This document shows, one piece after another, positions 1 through 10,206 of a stretch of DNA of 64,000 bases. Below the pieces are notes generated by a model, which was given only the letters and a program-made list of their open reading frames with translations, was not told the origin of the DNA and did no database searches. The stretch's first letter is position 1. Each line of letters starts with the position of its first letter. This DNA comes from Calidifontibacter indicus. GTDB taxonomy: Bacteria; Actinomycetota; Actinomycetes; Actinomycetales; Dermatophilaceae. The translations under genes and the position numbers were made by a program. The stretch covers positions 868,001 to 932,000 of the forward strand of contig NZ_QTUA01000001.1 in assembly GCF_003386865.1 (NCBI RefSeq), read 5' to 3'.

Positions 1-44
1 CCGCGATCAGTGAGGACTACGTGCGTCGGAACCAGTTTCGGTGA
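1..44 (+). CDS. 3' end of a truncated plus-strand gene (unidentified)
   Basis: In reading frame 3 the first bases encode the short tail AISEDYVRRNQFR followed by TGA at 42-44. The tail looks like coding sequence and fits a gene entering from the left, convergent with the CorA gene whose stop lies 21 bp further on. Too little is present to identify the product. Confidence 0.35.
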   Translation, partial: AISEDYVRRNQFR

Positions 45-64
45 CCGAACAGCAGTGAGGTGGG

Positions 65-1219
65 TCAGAGCCAGCCCTTGCGCCGGAAGACGAGCCACAT
101 CGTGGTGCTGACCGCGAACATCAAGAACAACGCGAACGGGTAGCCGAACCACCAGGAGAGTTCGGGCATCTTCTCGAAATTCATGCCGTAGATGCCAGCG
201 ACGACAGTTGGGGTGAACAGGATGGCCGCCCACGACGAGGCCTTCTTCACCTCGTCCGCCTGGTTGTTCGCCACCTCGGCAAGCCGCTTCATCTCCTCGT
301 TCTGGGTCTGTGCGACGAGGGTGGCGTTGAGGGTGAGGATGTCGGCGAGCGACTGCCGGAAGCCGTCGACCCGCTCGGCGACGCTGGTGGCGTGGTCGGC
401 GACGTCGCGCAGTGAGCGCTGGAGTTCGGGGTCGGTGCCGTACTTCTCGCCGCCATGGTCGAGCGCGTCGAGGATGCGTTGCAACGGTTTCACCGCACGC
501 TGCAACTCCATGACCTCCTGGCTGAGTTCGTAGATGCGGCGCGACACGCTCGGGTCGGACTCGAAGACCTGCGCCTCGATCTCGTCGATGTCGTTCTCGA
601 GACCCTGCAGCACCGGTGCGTAACCGTCGACCACATGGTCGAGCACGCCGTAGAGCACGGCTTCGGGGCCGAGGGCGAGTAGCTCGGGGTCGGCCTCGAG
701 CCGGCGCCGCACGGGCGCCAGCTCGGGATCGGCGCTGTGCCGCACGGTGATCACGAAGTCGGGGCCGATGAACAGGTGGATCTCACCGAAGTCGACGGTC
801 TCGGTGGCGTCGTCGTAGCTGGCCGAGCGCAGCACCACGAAGAGGGTGTCGTCGTAACGCTCGAGCTTGGGTCGCTGGTGGGCGACGATCGCGTCCTCGA
901 CGGCCAACGGGTGCAGGTCGAAGATGCGGGCCACCTGCTGCACCTGGCGTGCATTGGGGTGGGCCAGCCCGATCCAGGCCATCGGCCGATCGGCGGGGGC
1001 GAGGCCGTCGGAGAGCCGGTGGACCGTCTCGGAGATCGACGCCGGGTTCTCCAGCTTCTTGCCCTTGCAGTAGATCGCCCGCTCGACGACGGTGGCCTCC
1101 GCCGGGCGCTCCTCGTCGTCGCGGGCATGCTCGAACGACGCAGCCGGCGCCGCATAGGTCGGCAGGCTGCGTTGCTGGGGTCTCGGGACGTTGAGCGGGC
1201 GTCCGCGCCAGACGGGCAT
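65..1219 (-). CDS. corA: CorA-family magnesium/cobalt channel protein
   Basis: This 384-aa protein belongs to the CorA family of pentameric membrane channels that import Mg2+ and related divalent cations. It has the usual plan: a long soluble alpha/beta and helical N-terminal region, then two transmembrane helices at the C-terminus (about residues 328-345 and 354-376). The family signature YGMN (344-347) closes the first helix, and a basic tail (RRKGW) follows the second. I chose the ATG at 1219 because homology begins shortly after it and the hexamer TAGGGT (1227-1232) ends 7 nt upstream, which suggests a leaderless transcript. An open frame continues upstream to 1633 but lies antisense to fumC and has no family character. 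The family is clear; the preferred metal is not visible. Confidence 0.93.
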   Translation of the reverse strand: MPVWRGRPLNVPRPQQRSLPTYAAPAASFEHARDDEERPAEATVVERAIYCKGKKLENPASISETVHRLSDGLAPADRPMAWIGLAHPNARQVQQVARIFDLHPLAVEDAIVAHQRPKLERYDDTLFVVLRSASYDDATETVDFGEIHLFIGPDFVITVRHSADPELAPVRRRLEADPELLALGPEAVLYGVLDHVVDGYAPVLQGLENDIDEIEAQVFESDPSVSRRIYELSQEVMELQRAVKPLQRILDALDHGGEKYGTDPELQRSLRDVADHATSVAERVDGFRQSLADILTLNATLVAQTQNEEMKRLAEVANNQADEVKKASSWAAILFTPTVVAGIYGMNFEKMPELSWWFGYPFALFLMFAVSTTMWLVFRRKGWL

Positions 1220-1273
1220 GGTCGAAACCCTAGCGCCGCCGGGCGGGATCGCTCCCAGCCTCCGGCGGCGCCA

Positions 1274-1303
1274 AGGTGTGTGCCGAGGTGTGTGCCGAGG
1301 TGT
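1274..1303. repeat. 12-bp tandem repeat upstream of corA
   Basis: The unit AGGTGTGTGCCG is repeated about two and a half times in the gap between the corA start and the fumC stop. The last copy is degenerate (AGGTGTGCGCG). No function can be read from it; it may vary in copy number between strains. Confidence 0.6.
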
Positions 1304-1349
1304 GCGCGCGGTGGGCGGACGGGTACCCGGCCGCGTGCAGGCGGTCTCG

Positions 1350-2753
<1,404 letters not shown>

Positions 2754-2817
2754 CTGCGCCTCCAGGTCGGGATCGGTTTCTCCCGCTGTCAACACCACAC
2801 GGCGGCACGCTGTTCCA

Positions 2818-2864
2818 CCCGAAAGTTTGCAGGACGCGCGATGGAGGTGCACGCGGCTGCAAAC
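2818..2864. repeat. Inverted repeat with GTTTGC/GCAAAC arms (copy A)
   Basis: GTTTGCAG at 2825-2832 faces CTGCAAAC at 2857-2864 in the fumC/acetyltransferase divergent region. The left arm sits inside CCCGAAAGTTTGC (2818-2830), which occurs again exactly at 29726-29738. Similar arms occur in two other intergenic gaps. It could be an operator or a member of a dispersed palindrome family. Confidence 0.5.
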
Positions 2865-2896
2865 ACTCGCGAGTCCTGGTCTGCCAGGCTCGGCTC

Positions 2897-3818
2897 ATGG
2901 ACCTCGTGATGGAGCACCCCACCGGTGCCGAACTGGCGCAGTGGGAGGAGCACACCCGGGAGCGGCTGACCCGTCTGCGGGAAGGCAACGTGCCGGGCGA
3001 CGCCGCCGCCGACGGATTCCTGGCCGGCGCGGTCGAGGGTGACGGGCTCGCCGAGGGGCACTTCGCCGGGCGGTTCGTCGACGACGGCACCACCGTCGGG
3101 TCGGTGCGGCTGCGCGACCGCGGCATCACCGGCGTCGTGGTCGACCTCGACGTGCCGGTCGATCGGCTGCCGGAGGTGCTCGACCGGCTGCGTGCGGCCG
3201 CGCCGTCGCACGGGTGGACGTCGCTCACCGTCAGCGCCTACCCCGGTGATCCGGTCGGGGCCGCCATCAGGGACGGCGGCGTCGACCTGGTCGCCACCAA
3301 GATGGGTCTCGCGGTGGCCGATGTGCCTGACGCCGACATCGAGTTGCGCCCGATGCTCGATGAACGCTTCGAGCGGTTCGTCGACGAGGGCGTCGAGAGC
3401 TACGCCCACTCGATCTTCGAGGCCGGCGACTACCCGACCATCGAGGATGGCCGGCTCGCCTCGCTCGAGCAGCACAAGCAGTTGCTGCCGCAGGGGTTGC
3501 AGTCGCCGGGTCACCTCCTGTGGTCGGCCTTCGACCCGGCCGAGCCCACCCAGGAGGTCGGGCTGTTGTGGATCGAGGAGCGTCTCGACCACGGCTTCAT
3601 CTTCGAGGTCGAGGTCGACCAGGCGCACCAGCGCAAGGGTTACGGCACCCAGATGCTGCGCGCAGGCGCAGCGCAGATGCGTGAACGCGGACGGAAAATG
3701 CTGTGGCTCAACGTCTTCGGGCATAACGCCGATGCGCGCCGGCTGTACGAGCGTGAGGGCTACATGGTTCAACGAGGAGATCCTGCGGATCGTGGTCGAA
3801 CCACCCGTCGCTGGGTAG
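2897..3818 (+). pseudogene. GNAT-family N-acetyltransferase, apparently frameshifted near its C-terminus
   Basis: The frame starting at ATG 2897 encodes a protein whose C-terminal half is a GNAT acetyltransferase domain: the acetyl-CoA binding loop region QRKGYGTQML, then a final strand region ending LYEREGYMV. After this point (about 3767) the original frame turns into an arginine-rich tail that reaches 3979 and overruns the next gene by 58 bp. The neighbouring frame continues with FNEEILRIVVEPPVAG and a stop at 3816-3818, which is what a GNAT C-terminus should look like. One missing base between 3766 and 3768 would restore a normal protein of about 307 aa. This is either a sequencing error or a recent frameshift. 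CAGGCT ends 6 nt before the start. The substrate is unknown. Confidence 0.7.
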
Positions 3819-3921
3819 CTCTGCCCATCGACGCCACGCGGCGAGCCCGTCGTTCTGTGACGCCTAGATCTGTGACGCGTTCGACAGTTCGCGCGGCCTC
3901 TCGGGACGGCAGGATTGGGCC

Positions 3922-4719
3922 ATGCGCCGAACAGTCACAGCACATGTCGAAGCCACCGTCCGCGAGGCGGCCGACCTGACCTGGTCGGTCGCCGTCGCCC
4001 TTGACGTACCCCGGGCCGAGGAATCACTCAGGGTCACCGTCGACGGCGCCGAGGTCGAGATGACCGAGATCGTCGACGGCCTCACCCGGCTGCACCGCTG
4101 CCACGACGTGCCGCCCGGCCAGTTGGTGCTCGAATACTCCTGCACCGTCGACGGATCGGCGCCCGAAGCGGATGTCACCGACCTCGACGAGGTCGTCTTC
4201 CTGCGGCCGAGCCGGTACGTCGACTCCGACACCCTGGCGCCGGTCGCCGGCGCATCGTTCGCGGGTCTGACCGGCAAGGAACTGCTCGACTCCGTGTCGT
4301 CGTGGGTCAACCAGAGCCTGCTGTACGTCAGCGGGTCCAGTCGGCCGACCGACGGCGCCGTCGACACCTACCTCGCCCGGCAGGGTGTGTGCCGCGACTT
4401 CGCCCATCTCGTCATTGCCATGCTGCGGGCGGTCAACGTGCCGGCCCGGTTGGTCAGCGTCTACGCGCCGGGCCTGGAGCCGATGGACTTCCACGCGGTC
4501 GCCGAGGCGCTCATCGACGGCAAGTGGCAGGTGGTCGACGCCACCGGCCTCGCCCCACGCACCGCGATGGTGCGGATCGCCACCGGGCGCGACGCGTCCG
4601 ACACCGCGTTCATGACCGTTGCGGCCGGTCTGGTCGACCTCGGGGCCATGGAGGTGACGGCGGTCGCCGAGCCCGACCTGCCCGGCGACGACGTCGGAAT
4701 GCTGACGCAACTGCACTGA
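3922..4719 (+). CDS. Transglutaminase-like domain protein
   Basis: This 265-aa protein has a beta-rich N-terminal region (about 1-110) and a transglutaminase-like cysteine-protease fold after it. The expected catalytic triad is visible: Cys157 in GVCRDFAHL, His191 in MDFHAV and Asp206 in VVDAT. Bacterial members of this family usually hydrolyse or rearrange amide bonds rather than cross-link proteins; the substrate cannot be read here. No signal peptide is present, so it is probably cytosolic. The ATG at 3922 follows the hexamer CAGGAT by 6 nt, suggesting a leaderless start. It is followed, after 69 bp, by the acyl-CoA ligase gene, which has its own promoter-like region. Confidence 0.85.
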   Translation: MRRTVTAHVEATVREAADLTWSVAVALDVPRAEESLRVTVDGAEVEMTEIVDGLTRLHRCHDVPPGQLVLEYSCTVDGSAPEADVTDLDEVVFLRPSRYVDSDTLAPVAGASFAGLTGKELLDSVSSWVNQSLLYVSGSSRPTDGAVDTYLARQGVCRDFAHLVIAMLRAVNVPARLVSVYAPGLEPMDFHAVAEALIDGKWQVVDATGLAPRTAMVRIATGRDASDTAFMTVAAGLVDLGAMEVTAVAEPDLPGDDVGMLTQLH

Positions 4720-4737
4720 GGGTGACCAATACTCGGG

Positions 4738-4761
4738 AAATGTGAGCTGAGACACACATTT
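4738..4761. promoter_or_regulatory. Palindromic operator candidate upstream of the acyl-CoA ligase
   Basis: AAATGTG (4738-4744) and CACATTT (4755-4761) form a perfect 7-bp inverted repeat with a 10-bp spacer. It ends 15 bp before the -10-like CAGGCT (4777-4782) of the ligase gene at 4789. Its place at the -35 region would suit a repressor of fatty-acid genes. This is inference from position and symmetry. Confidence 0.5.
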
Positions 4762-4788
4762 TCGATTCTCGGGTGGCAGGCTCTGCAC

Positions 4789-6471
4789 ATGAAGAGCACC
4801 ATGCAGAGCACGCCCCTGTTGATCTCCGACCTGTTCGACTACGGCACCACCGTCCATGCCGACAGCAAATGCATCACCTGGACCCCCAATGGTGGTCGCG
4901 AGACCACCTACGGTGAGCTCGGCGCCGAAGGTCGCCGACTCGCGAACGCCTTGCGCGGCTTGGGTATTGACGGCGACCAGCGCGTCGCCACGTTCATGTG
5001 GAACAACGCCGAGCACTTCGCCGCCTATCTCGCCGTGCCGTCGATGGGCGCGGTGCTGCACGCCCTCAACATCCGACTCTTCCCCGAGCAACTGATCTAC
5101 GTCGGCAACCACGGCGGCAGCGAGGTGGTGATCGTCGACAACACGCTGGCCGAGCCGTTCAGCAAGTTGCTGGCACACCTGCCGAAGATCCGGCACGTCA
5201 TCGTCAACGGCCCGATCGACGACGCCGTCCGGGAGGCGCTCGCCGCGCCCGACGGCGTGGAGAAGGTGCACGACTGGACCGAACTGCTGGCCGACCAATC
5301 GGACGAGTTCGAGTGGCCGAAGGACATCGACGAGGACGACGCGTCGTCGATGTGTTACACCTCGGGCACGACCGGCAACCCCAAGGGCGTCGCCTATTCG
5401 CACCGCTCGAACGTGCTGCACGCGATGGGTAGTTCGATGACGGTCTCGCTCGGTCCGCAGGACACGTCGCTGGTGGTCGTGCCGTTGTTCCACGCGAACG
5501 CGTGGGGCTACCCCTACGCCGCGATGCTGTCGGGCGTGAGCCTGCTGATGCCCGACCGGTTCCTGCAGCCCGAGCCTCTCACCGACATGATCGAACAGGT
5601 GCGACCCACCTTCGGCGCCGGTGTGCCGACGATCTGGAACGGCCTGTTGCAATACCAGGAGGCCACCGGTCGCGACATTTCGAGCCTCAGGCAGCTGCTC
5701 TCCGGTGGATCTGCCTGCCCGCCCGACCTCATCAAGGCGTACCAGACCAAGGGCATCACGGTGCTCCAGGGCTGGGGCATGACCGAGACCTCCCCGCTGG
5801 CCAGCGTGGCGCTGCCGCCGCCCGGCCGTGAGGAAGGCACCGACGAGTACTGGAAGTACCGCGCGTCGCAGGGGCGCGTCGTCGGCGGCGTGCAGGCGCG
5901 CGTCGTCGGCCCCGACGGCGAGCTGCAGCCGTGGGACGGCGAAGCGGTCGGCGAGATCGAGGTGCGCGGGCCCTGGGTCACCGGTTCGTACTTCAGCAAC
6001 GGCACCGAGTCCGAAGGCGAACTCGCCGACATGGCAAGCAAGTTCGACGACGGCTGGTTGCGCACCGGTGACGTGGGTTCGATGACGCGCGACGGTTACA
6101 TCCTGCTCAGCGACCGAGCGAAGGACGTCATCAAGTCGGGTGGCGAGTGGATCAGCTCGGTCGACCTGGAGAACCACCTGATGGGCCACCCGGCCGTCGC
6201 CGAGGCGTCCGTCATCGGGGTGCCCGACGACAAGTGGGGCGAGCGGCCGCTCGCCGCCGTCGTGATCAAGCCGGGGCAGCAGGTGTCGATGGAGGAGTTG
6301 CGCGACTTCATCGCCGACCGTGTCGCCCGCTGGCAGGTGCCCGAGCGCTGGGCGATCATCGACGAGGTGCCGAAGACCAGCGTCGGCAAGTTCGACAAGA
6401 AGCAGCTGCGATCTCGTTACGCCGCAGAGGAACTCGAGGTCGCCAAGACCGACGCGCCCGTCGCCGGCTGA
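4789..6471 (+). CDS. Fatty-acid-CoA ligase (AMP-forming, medium-chain FadD/AlkK-like)
   Basis: This 560-aa enzyme is an ANL-superfamily acyl-CoA synthetase that activates a fatty acid with ATP and joins it to CoA, feeding beta-oxidation or lipid synthesis. The AMP-binding signature [11 protein letters not shown] lies near residue 190, and further conserved blocks include GWGMTETSP, the GWLRTGDVG hinge region and the C-terminal GKFDKKQLR with the catalytic lysine. The N-terminus resembles mycobacterial FadD14-type medium-chain ligases; chain-length preference is inference. Start: ATG 4789 with CAGGCT ending 6 nt upstream; a second ATG at 4801 is possible. A palindrome at 4738-4761 may control it. 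It is followed by a degraded transporter gene. Confidence 0.93.
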   Translation: MKSTMQSTPLLISDLFDYGTTVHADSKCITWTPNGGRETTYGELGAEGRRLANALRGLGIDGDQRVATFMWNNAEHFAAYLAVPSMGAVLHALNIRLFPEQLIYVGNHGGSEVVIVDNTLAEPFSKLLAHLPKIRHVIVNGPIDDAVREALAAPDGVEKVHDWTELLADQSDEFEWPKDIDEDDASSMCYTSGTTGNPKGVAYSHRSNVLHAMGSSMTVSLGPQDTSLVVVPLFHANAWGYPYAAMLSGVSLLMPDRFLQPEPLTDMIEQVRPTFGAGVPTIWNGLLQYQEATGRDISSLRQLLSGGSACPPDLIKAYQTKGITVLQGWGMTETSPLASVALPPPGREEGTDEYWKYRASQGRVVGGVQARVVGPDGELQPWDGEAVGEIEVRGPWVTGSYFSNGTESEGELADMASKFDDGWLRTGDVGSMTRDGYILLSDRAKDVIKSGGEWISSVDLENHLMGHPAVAEASVIGVPDDKWGERPLAAVVIKPGQQVSMEELRDFIADRVARWQVPERWAIIDEVPKTSVGKFDKKQLRSRYAAEELEVAKTDAPVAG

Positions 6472-6481
6472 CCCTCGTCCG

Positions 6482-6759
6482 GTTCCCGGGTCGGGCTCAC
6501 CTCGACACCCGGGGCCGCCCCCCGGCGTCGACGCCACCGACGCCGACGCCGCATCGGGTCTGGTGAACACCTTTCACCAGGTCGGCTCGGCGCTCGGCCT
6601 CGCGGTGCTCGTCGCGAGGCGGCATCGGCGGGTGGCGACGCGGTAGCCGGGCTCGCCGGACGCGTCCATCTGGCACTCACCGGGTCGACCGGTCTGCTCG
6701 TGCTCGGTCTGGTGTTGCCCGTCGCCTTGGTCGGGGTGCCGCGCCGGACGCGGGCATGA
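6482..6759 (+). pseudogene. Remnant of a DHA2-type (EmrB/QacA) MFS drug exporter
   Basis: Two pieces in different frames together match the last part of a 14-helix MFS exporter. The first (about 6490-6610) reads [20 protein letters not shown] and then VGSALGLAVLVA, the classic helix-13 region motif of the family. The second, after a frame change near 6610-6620, reads AGLAGRVHLALTGSTGLLVL and ends PRRTRA-stop at 6757-6759. No start or upstream membrane helices remain: the fadD stop lies directly before it. This is a decayed gene end left by a deletion. The reading of the frames is direct; the family match is from recognition of the motif. Confidence 0.75.
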
Positions 6760-6797
6760 GAAAGCCCGACCGGCGCATCCGCTGGTCGGGCTTTCTT
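6760..6797. terminator. Hairpin terminator
   Basis: GAAAGCCCGACC (6760-6771) pairs perfectly with GGTCGGGCTTTC (6784-6795) around a 12-nt loop. It overlaps the stop of the MFS remnant and can serve plus-strand transcripts from fadD and, with the A/T-rich outer stem, minus-strand transcripts from the tRNA-Arg gene. Confidence 0.8.
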
Positions 6798-6818
6798 GCA
6801 CTGTCTCAACTCAGTACG

Positions 6819-6891
6819 CGCACCCGTAGGGATTCGAACCCCAAACCTTCTGATCCGTAGTCAGATGCTCTATCCGTTGAGCTACGGGTGC
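6819..6891 (-). tRNA. tRNA-Arg (anticodon ACG)
   Basis: The minus strand folds as a complete cloverleaf: 7-bp acceptor stem GCACCCG/CGGGTGC, anticodon stem TCTGA/TCAGA with loop CTACGGA, and the T-loop TTCGAAT. The anticodon ACG (read as ICG after deamination) decodes CGU/CGC/CGA. No CCA is encoded. The enzyme TadA, which makes this inosine in tRNA-Arg, is encoded at about 14.3 kb in this window. Confidence 0.95.
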
Positions 6892-7005
6892 TTGCTGCCA
6901 CAAGCGGCAACGACGTGACACTCTACCTGCTCACCGCCGCCGATGAGAAATCGGCGAGCACGAGGCGTCCGTCACGTCCGAGGGTGCGGCGTCGTCGCCC
7001 GAGAA

Positions 7006-8577
7006 TTACGGCCCGGCGCGCACCGCGGAGATGAGCGGATCCTTGCTGCCGCCGCAGGTGCGGTCCTTGGCGGCCGGCACGAACTGGCGTCCGGCGAGCA
7101 CGCTGGTCGACTCGAGTTCGGGGCGACCCTGCAGGATGCCGGTGAAGGTGTAGCGGCGCATCGTGGCCAGCGAACACGAGGTGTCGAACTCCGCGATGTC
7201 GAACGAGTAGGCCTGGGTGAAGACCTCCGTGCCCTTCTCGGCGGTGCCGGCGAGGGTGGCGCCGAAGAGTCCGCCGCCGGTGAAGGTGCCGACCGTCATG
7301 TGGTTGTTGTCGCGGGCCGGCTTGTGGGTGTGGCCGGAGATCAGCAGCGACCGGTCGGGGAAGCCCTCGTCGGTGGCGGCCGGTTCGTGGCTGATCACGA
7401 CGTCGGGCAGGGCCTCGTCGCGGGCCTTCCAGGTGTCGATGAAGCTCGTGCGGGCGCCCACCTGGATCTTCGGGTCGCGCGGATCGTCGTCGCCGTAGAA
7501 GCGCTGGTCGTTGAAGCCGCCGAAGCTCACTCCGGCCATCGACACCTTCTGGTAGAGCTCTGGGTTTCGTTGCAGCAGTGTGACATTGGGAATTCGGCTG
7601 AGTCGATCGAGGAGTGCGGTGTCGGTGGCCGACGTCGCATCGTGGTTGCCGCGCACGAACAGGTAGGGCACGCCGAGCGACGCGATCGAGTCGAAGATGC
7701 GGGAGGTCTCCGCCTCCTGCACGCTGCCGAAGTTGATCAGGTCGCCGGAGTCGACCACCGCGTCGACCTTCTCGGTGGTGACGATGTCGCGCAGCAGCGC
7801 GTACTGGTTCGAGCCGTGGATGTCGCTGACGAACAGCACCCGCAGCGCGGTGGGCGCGCTACCCGCCTGCGGGGAGTACTTCGACTGCAACGCATCGGAG
7901 AGTGCCAGCACGCTGGTGATGTAGCGCGACGACTGCGAGGTGCGCCGCTCGAGATCGCTGAGCAGCGAGGTGTCGTTGCGCGCCAGGGTCAGCAGCGACG
8001 TGGTGCGCACCTGCCCGATGTTGTTCTCGCGGTAGGTGACGAAGCCGGCCAGCGACGGCACCAGCAGCGCAATGGTCACGGCGCCGGCGGCCGAGCCGAG
8101 GCTGCCGATCGGGTGCCTCCACGCGGCTCGGGCGGCCAGCAGCGCGCCGGCCACCACGCCGAACCCGACGAGGAACCGCCACGCCAGCCCGGTCAGGCCG
8201 GCTCGCGCGGCGTCCTCGAGTTCGTCGGCCGACGGACGGAAGGTGTCGGGGCTCGGCGCCGCGCCGACGAACGCGTCGGTGACGTCCTTGCGCAGCTGCG
8301 GCTCCACCACGATGCCCGGCGCGGGCATCGGTCCGGTGAACTCGATGTCGACGTCGCCCAGCACCGTCGGGAAGCGGACGGTGGAATCGGGCACCAGGTT
8401 GAGCCGTACGTCGGCCGAGTAGAACTTCGTCTGCACCGGCGTGGGGAACAGGCTCGTCATGCCCACCCCGCCGAGGTAACCGAACGCGGCGAGCAGCAGG
8501 GTGCCGGCGACGGCGCGCAGGACGGGCCGCACACGACGGCGCGTGTGGCGGACGGGTGACGCTTGCTCGGTGCTCAC
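7006..8577 (-). CDS. Membrane-anchored metallophosphoesterase
   Basis: This 523-aa protein has an N-terminal membrane anchor (about 20-42), an extracytoplasmic stretch, two further hydrophobic segments around residues 130-185, and then a calcineurin-like phosphoesterase domain from about residue 245. Metal-binding motifs are clear: FVSDIHGS, DSGDLINFG, VRGNHDA, ISHEP and SGHTHKP. Such proteins hydrolyse phosphoester bonds with a dinuclear metal centre; the substrate is not identifiable. The GTG at 8577 is the first plausible start before the hydrophobic anchor. It is followed downstream only by the tRNA-Arg gene, 114 bp away, so it is probably transcribed alone. Confidence 0.88.
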   Translation of the reverse strand: MSTEQASPVRHTRRRVRPVLRAVAGTLLLAAFGYLGGVGMTSLFPTPVQTKFYSADVRLNLVPDSTVRFPTVLGDVDIEFTGPMPAPGIVVEPQLRKDVTDAFVGAAPSPDTFRPSADELEDAARAGLTGLAWRFLVGFGVVAGALLAARAAWRHPIGSLGSAAGAVTIALLVPSLAGFVTYRENNIGQVRTTSLLTLARNDTSLLSDLERRTSQSSRYITSVLALSDALQSKYSPQAGSAPTALRVLFVSDIHGSNQYALLRDIVTTEKVDAVVDSGDLINFGSVQEAETSRIFDSIASLGVPYLFVRGNHDATSATDTALLDRLSRIPNVTLLQRNPELYQKVSMAGVSFGGFNDQRFYGDDDPRDPKIQVGARTSFIDTWKARDEALPDVVISHEPAATDEGFPDRSLLISGHTHKPARDNNHMTVGTFTGGGLFGATLAGTAEKGTEVFTQAYSFDIAEFDTSCSLATMRRYTFTGILQGRPELESTSVLAGRQFVPAAKDRTCGGSKDPLISAVRAGP

Positions 8578-8664
8578 CCCGCCAGCCGATCAACTACCGC
8601 CCAGGAAAGCAACTCCCAGCGGACGCGGACCCCACGGAATCGGGAGCCGCGGGTCGCCGATCGA

Positions 8665-9243
8665 TCAGACGTCGTCGGCCTTCTGCGTCGCCGGGTCCCA
8701 CTTGAGCACGCCGTCGGCCTCCCAGCCGCGCTCCTTGCGGGCCTGACGCGACAGGTCGCGCTGGCTCGGGGTGAGTCGCTCGAGGTAGAGCTTGCCGTCG
8801 AGGTGGTCGGTCTCGTGCTGCAGGCAGCGCGCGAACAGGCCGGTGCCTTCGTACTCCACCGGGTTGCCGTCGAGGTCGGTGCCGGTGACCTTGGCCCAGT
8901 CGGCGCGCGGGGTGGGGAAGTGCTCGCCCGGCACCGACAGGCAGCCCTCGAGGCCGTCGTCCTCGTCGGGTTCGCCCGGCGGCACGGTGCCCTTGGTGAG
9001 CACCGGGTTGATCACGACGCCGACGTAGTTGTCGTCCTCACCGCGCTCGGACGGGCAGTCGAACACGAAGATGCGGTAGCGCGAGGCGACCTGGTTGGCG
9101 GCGAGCCCGACGCCGTTCGCGGCCTCCATCGTGTCGAACATGTCGGCCACCAGCGTGCGGATCTCGTCGGTGACCTCCTTGACCTTCTTGGTCGGCTGGT
9201 GCAGCGCCTTGTGCCCGACGATCGTGATGGGACGGACGGCCAT
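8665..9243 (-). CDS. def: Peptide deformylase
   Basis: This 192-aa enzyme removes the formyl group from the N-terminal methionine of new proteins. All three motifs are intact: GVGLAANQ (44-51), EGCLSVPG with metal ligand Cys101, and HETDH with metal ligands His143 and His147 and catalytic Glu144. The size is normal. The start ATG at 9243 has AGGAG about 9 nt upstream. It lies 87 bp upstream of the metallophosphoesterase gene and 62 bp downstream of the PH-domain gene, all on the same strand. Confidence 0.97.
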   Translation of the reverse strand: MAVRPITIVGHKALHQPTKKVKEVTDEIRTLVADMFDTMEAANGVGLAANQVASRYRIFVFDCPSERGEDDNYVGVVINPVLTKGTVPPGEPDEDDGLEGCLSVPGEHFPTPRADWAKVTGTDLDGNPVEYEGTGLFARCLQHETDHLDGKLYLERLTPSQRDLSRQARKERGWEADGVLKWDPATQKADDV

Positions 9244-9305
9244 GTGCGTGGTTCTCCTGCGGACGGTGACGAGGTTCGACCACCAAGTTTCGCACGGTCG
9301 CGCGC

Positions 9306-10202
9306 TCAGTTCCGCCGGCGGTCGACGCGGTGGGTGGGGGAGGCGTCCTCCCGGCTGATATCCCAGCCGGCGTCCATGAACGGTTCGTCGATCTCGTGGG
9401 CGTCCTCGTGATCGGGGGTGTCCTCGACCGGCTGCGGTCCACGCAGCAGTCGTTCGCGCAGCGGGGTGCGTGCCTTGTCGCGGTAACGGTCGACGTACGT
9501 GCCGAGCCGGGTCGCGACGTCCGACTCCGGCACGTGCGGCACCGGACGCCGGGAGACCGGCGGCGCAGTGTCCGGCGGCGGGGTGTGCACGGCCTTGCCG
9601 GCCGGCACCTGGACGCGGGGCAGGAACGGGTCGGTGTCGTCGCGCCGGTCGTCGTAGGCGTCGGTCGTCGGCACCATCGCGGGCAGCGGTTCGTCGTCAC
9701 CGCGTCCGAACAACTCACCGCAGATCGCCCGGTAGGACGCCTCCGGGTGCGGGATGAACGGGATGACACGCAGCGCTTGTTCCTGGCCGGCCGACTCCAT
9801 CACGAACTCGCCGTAGCCCAGGATGCGCCCGATCGCCGGCTGGTTGAACGACATGTCGGTGACCTTCGAAAGCGGCATCATCGCGGTCTTCTGGTTGAGG
9901 ATGCCGCGACGCCAGACCAACCGCTGATCGGTCGCGACGAACCAGTCGCGGGTCCACAGCCACACCGTGGCCAGGGTGTAGATCACCATCGCGAGCAGCA
10001 CGTACCACATGGCGTCAGCCATCGGCGCGAGCTTGGCGGGGGCGGTGAAGCCCACGAACACGGTCACCACGAAGCCCGCGATGAGCGCGAAGAGGGTGCC
10101 GGTGAGGCTGGCCCAGTGGGGGCGGTGGACGACCACCATCTTCTCGCCATGGACGAGAAATCGGCGCATGGTCTCCGCGCCGCGCGGGTCGACCAGTTGC
10201 AT
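9306..10202 (-). CDS. PH-domain (bPH2/DUF304) membrane protein
   Basis: This 298-aa protein has two transmembrane helices (about 32-52 and 62-84) followed by a bacterial PH domain (about 88-165; WFVATDQRLVWRRGIL and NQPAIGRILGYGEF are typical). The C-terminal 120 residues are proline- and acid-rich and probably disordered. The family is widespread in actinobacteria and its exact role is unknown; a role at the envelope is inferred. It starts 4 bp after the small membrane protein gene at 10207-10380, so the two are probably translated together. An internal ATG 11 codons in is an alternative start. Confidence 0.85.
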   Translation of the reverse strand: MQLVDPRGAETMRRFLVHGEKMVVVHRPHWASLTGTLFALIAGFVVTVFVGFTAPAKLAPMADAMWYVLLAMVIYTLATVWLWTRDWFVATDQRLVWRRGILNQKTAMMPLSKVTDMSFNQPAIGRILGYGEFVMESAGQEQALRVIPFIPHPEASYRAICGELFGRGDDEPLPAMVPTTDAYDDRRDDTDPFLPRVQVPAGKAVHTPPPDTAPPVSRRPVPHVPESDVATRLGTYVDRYRDKARTPLRERLLRGPQPVEDTPDHEDAHEIDEPFMDAGWDISREDASPTHRVDRRRN

Positions 10203-10206
10203 GGTG

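Noticed and set aside
4024-6570. Very long open frame (848 codons) on the minus strand
   Set aside because: It lies antisense to the transglutaminase-like and acyl-CoA ligase genes, which carry clear motifs. Long antisense frames are expected at this GC content.
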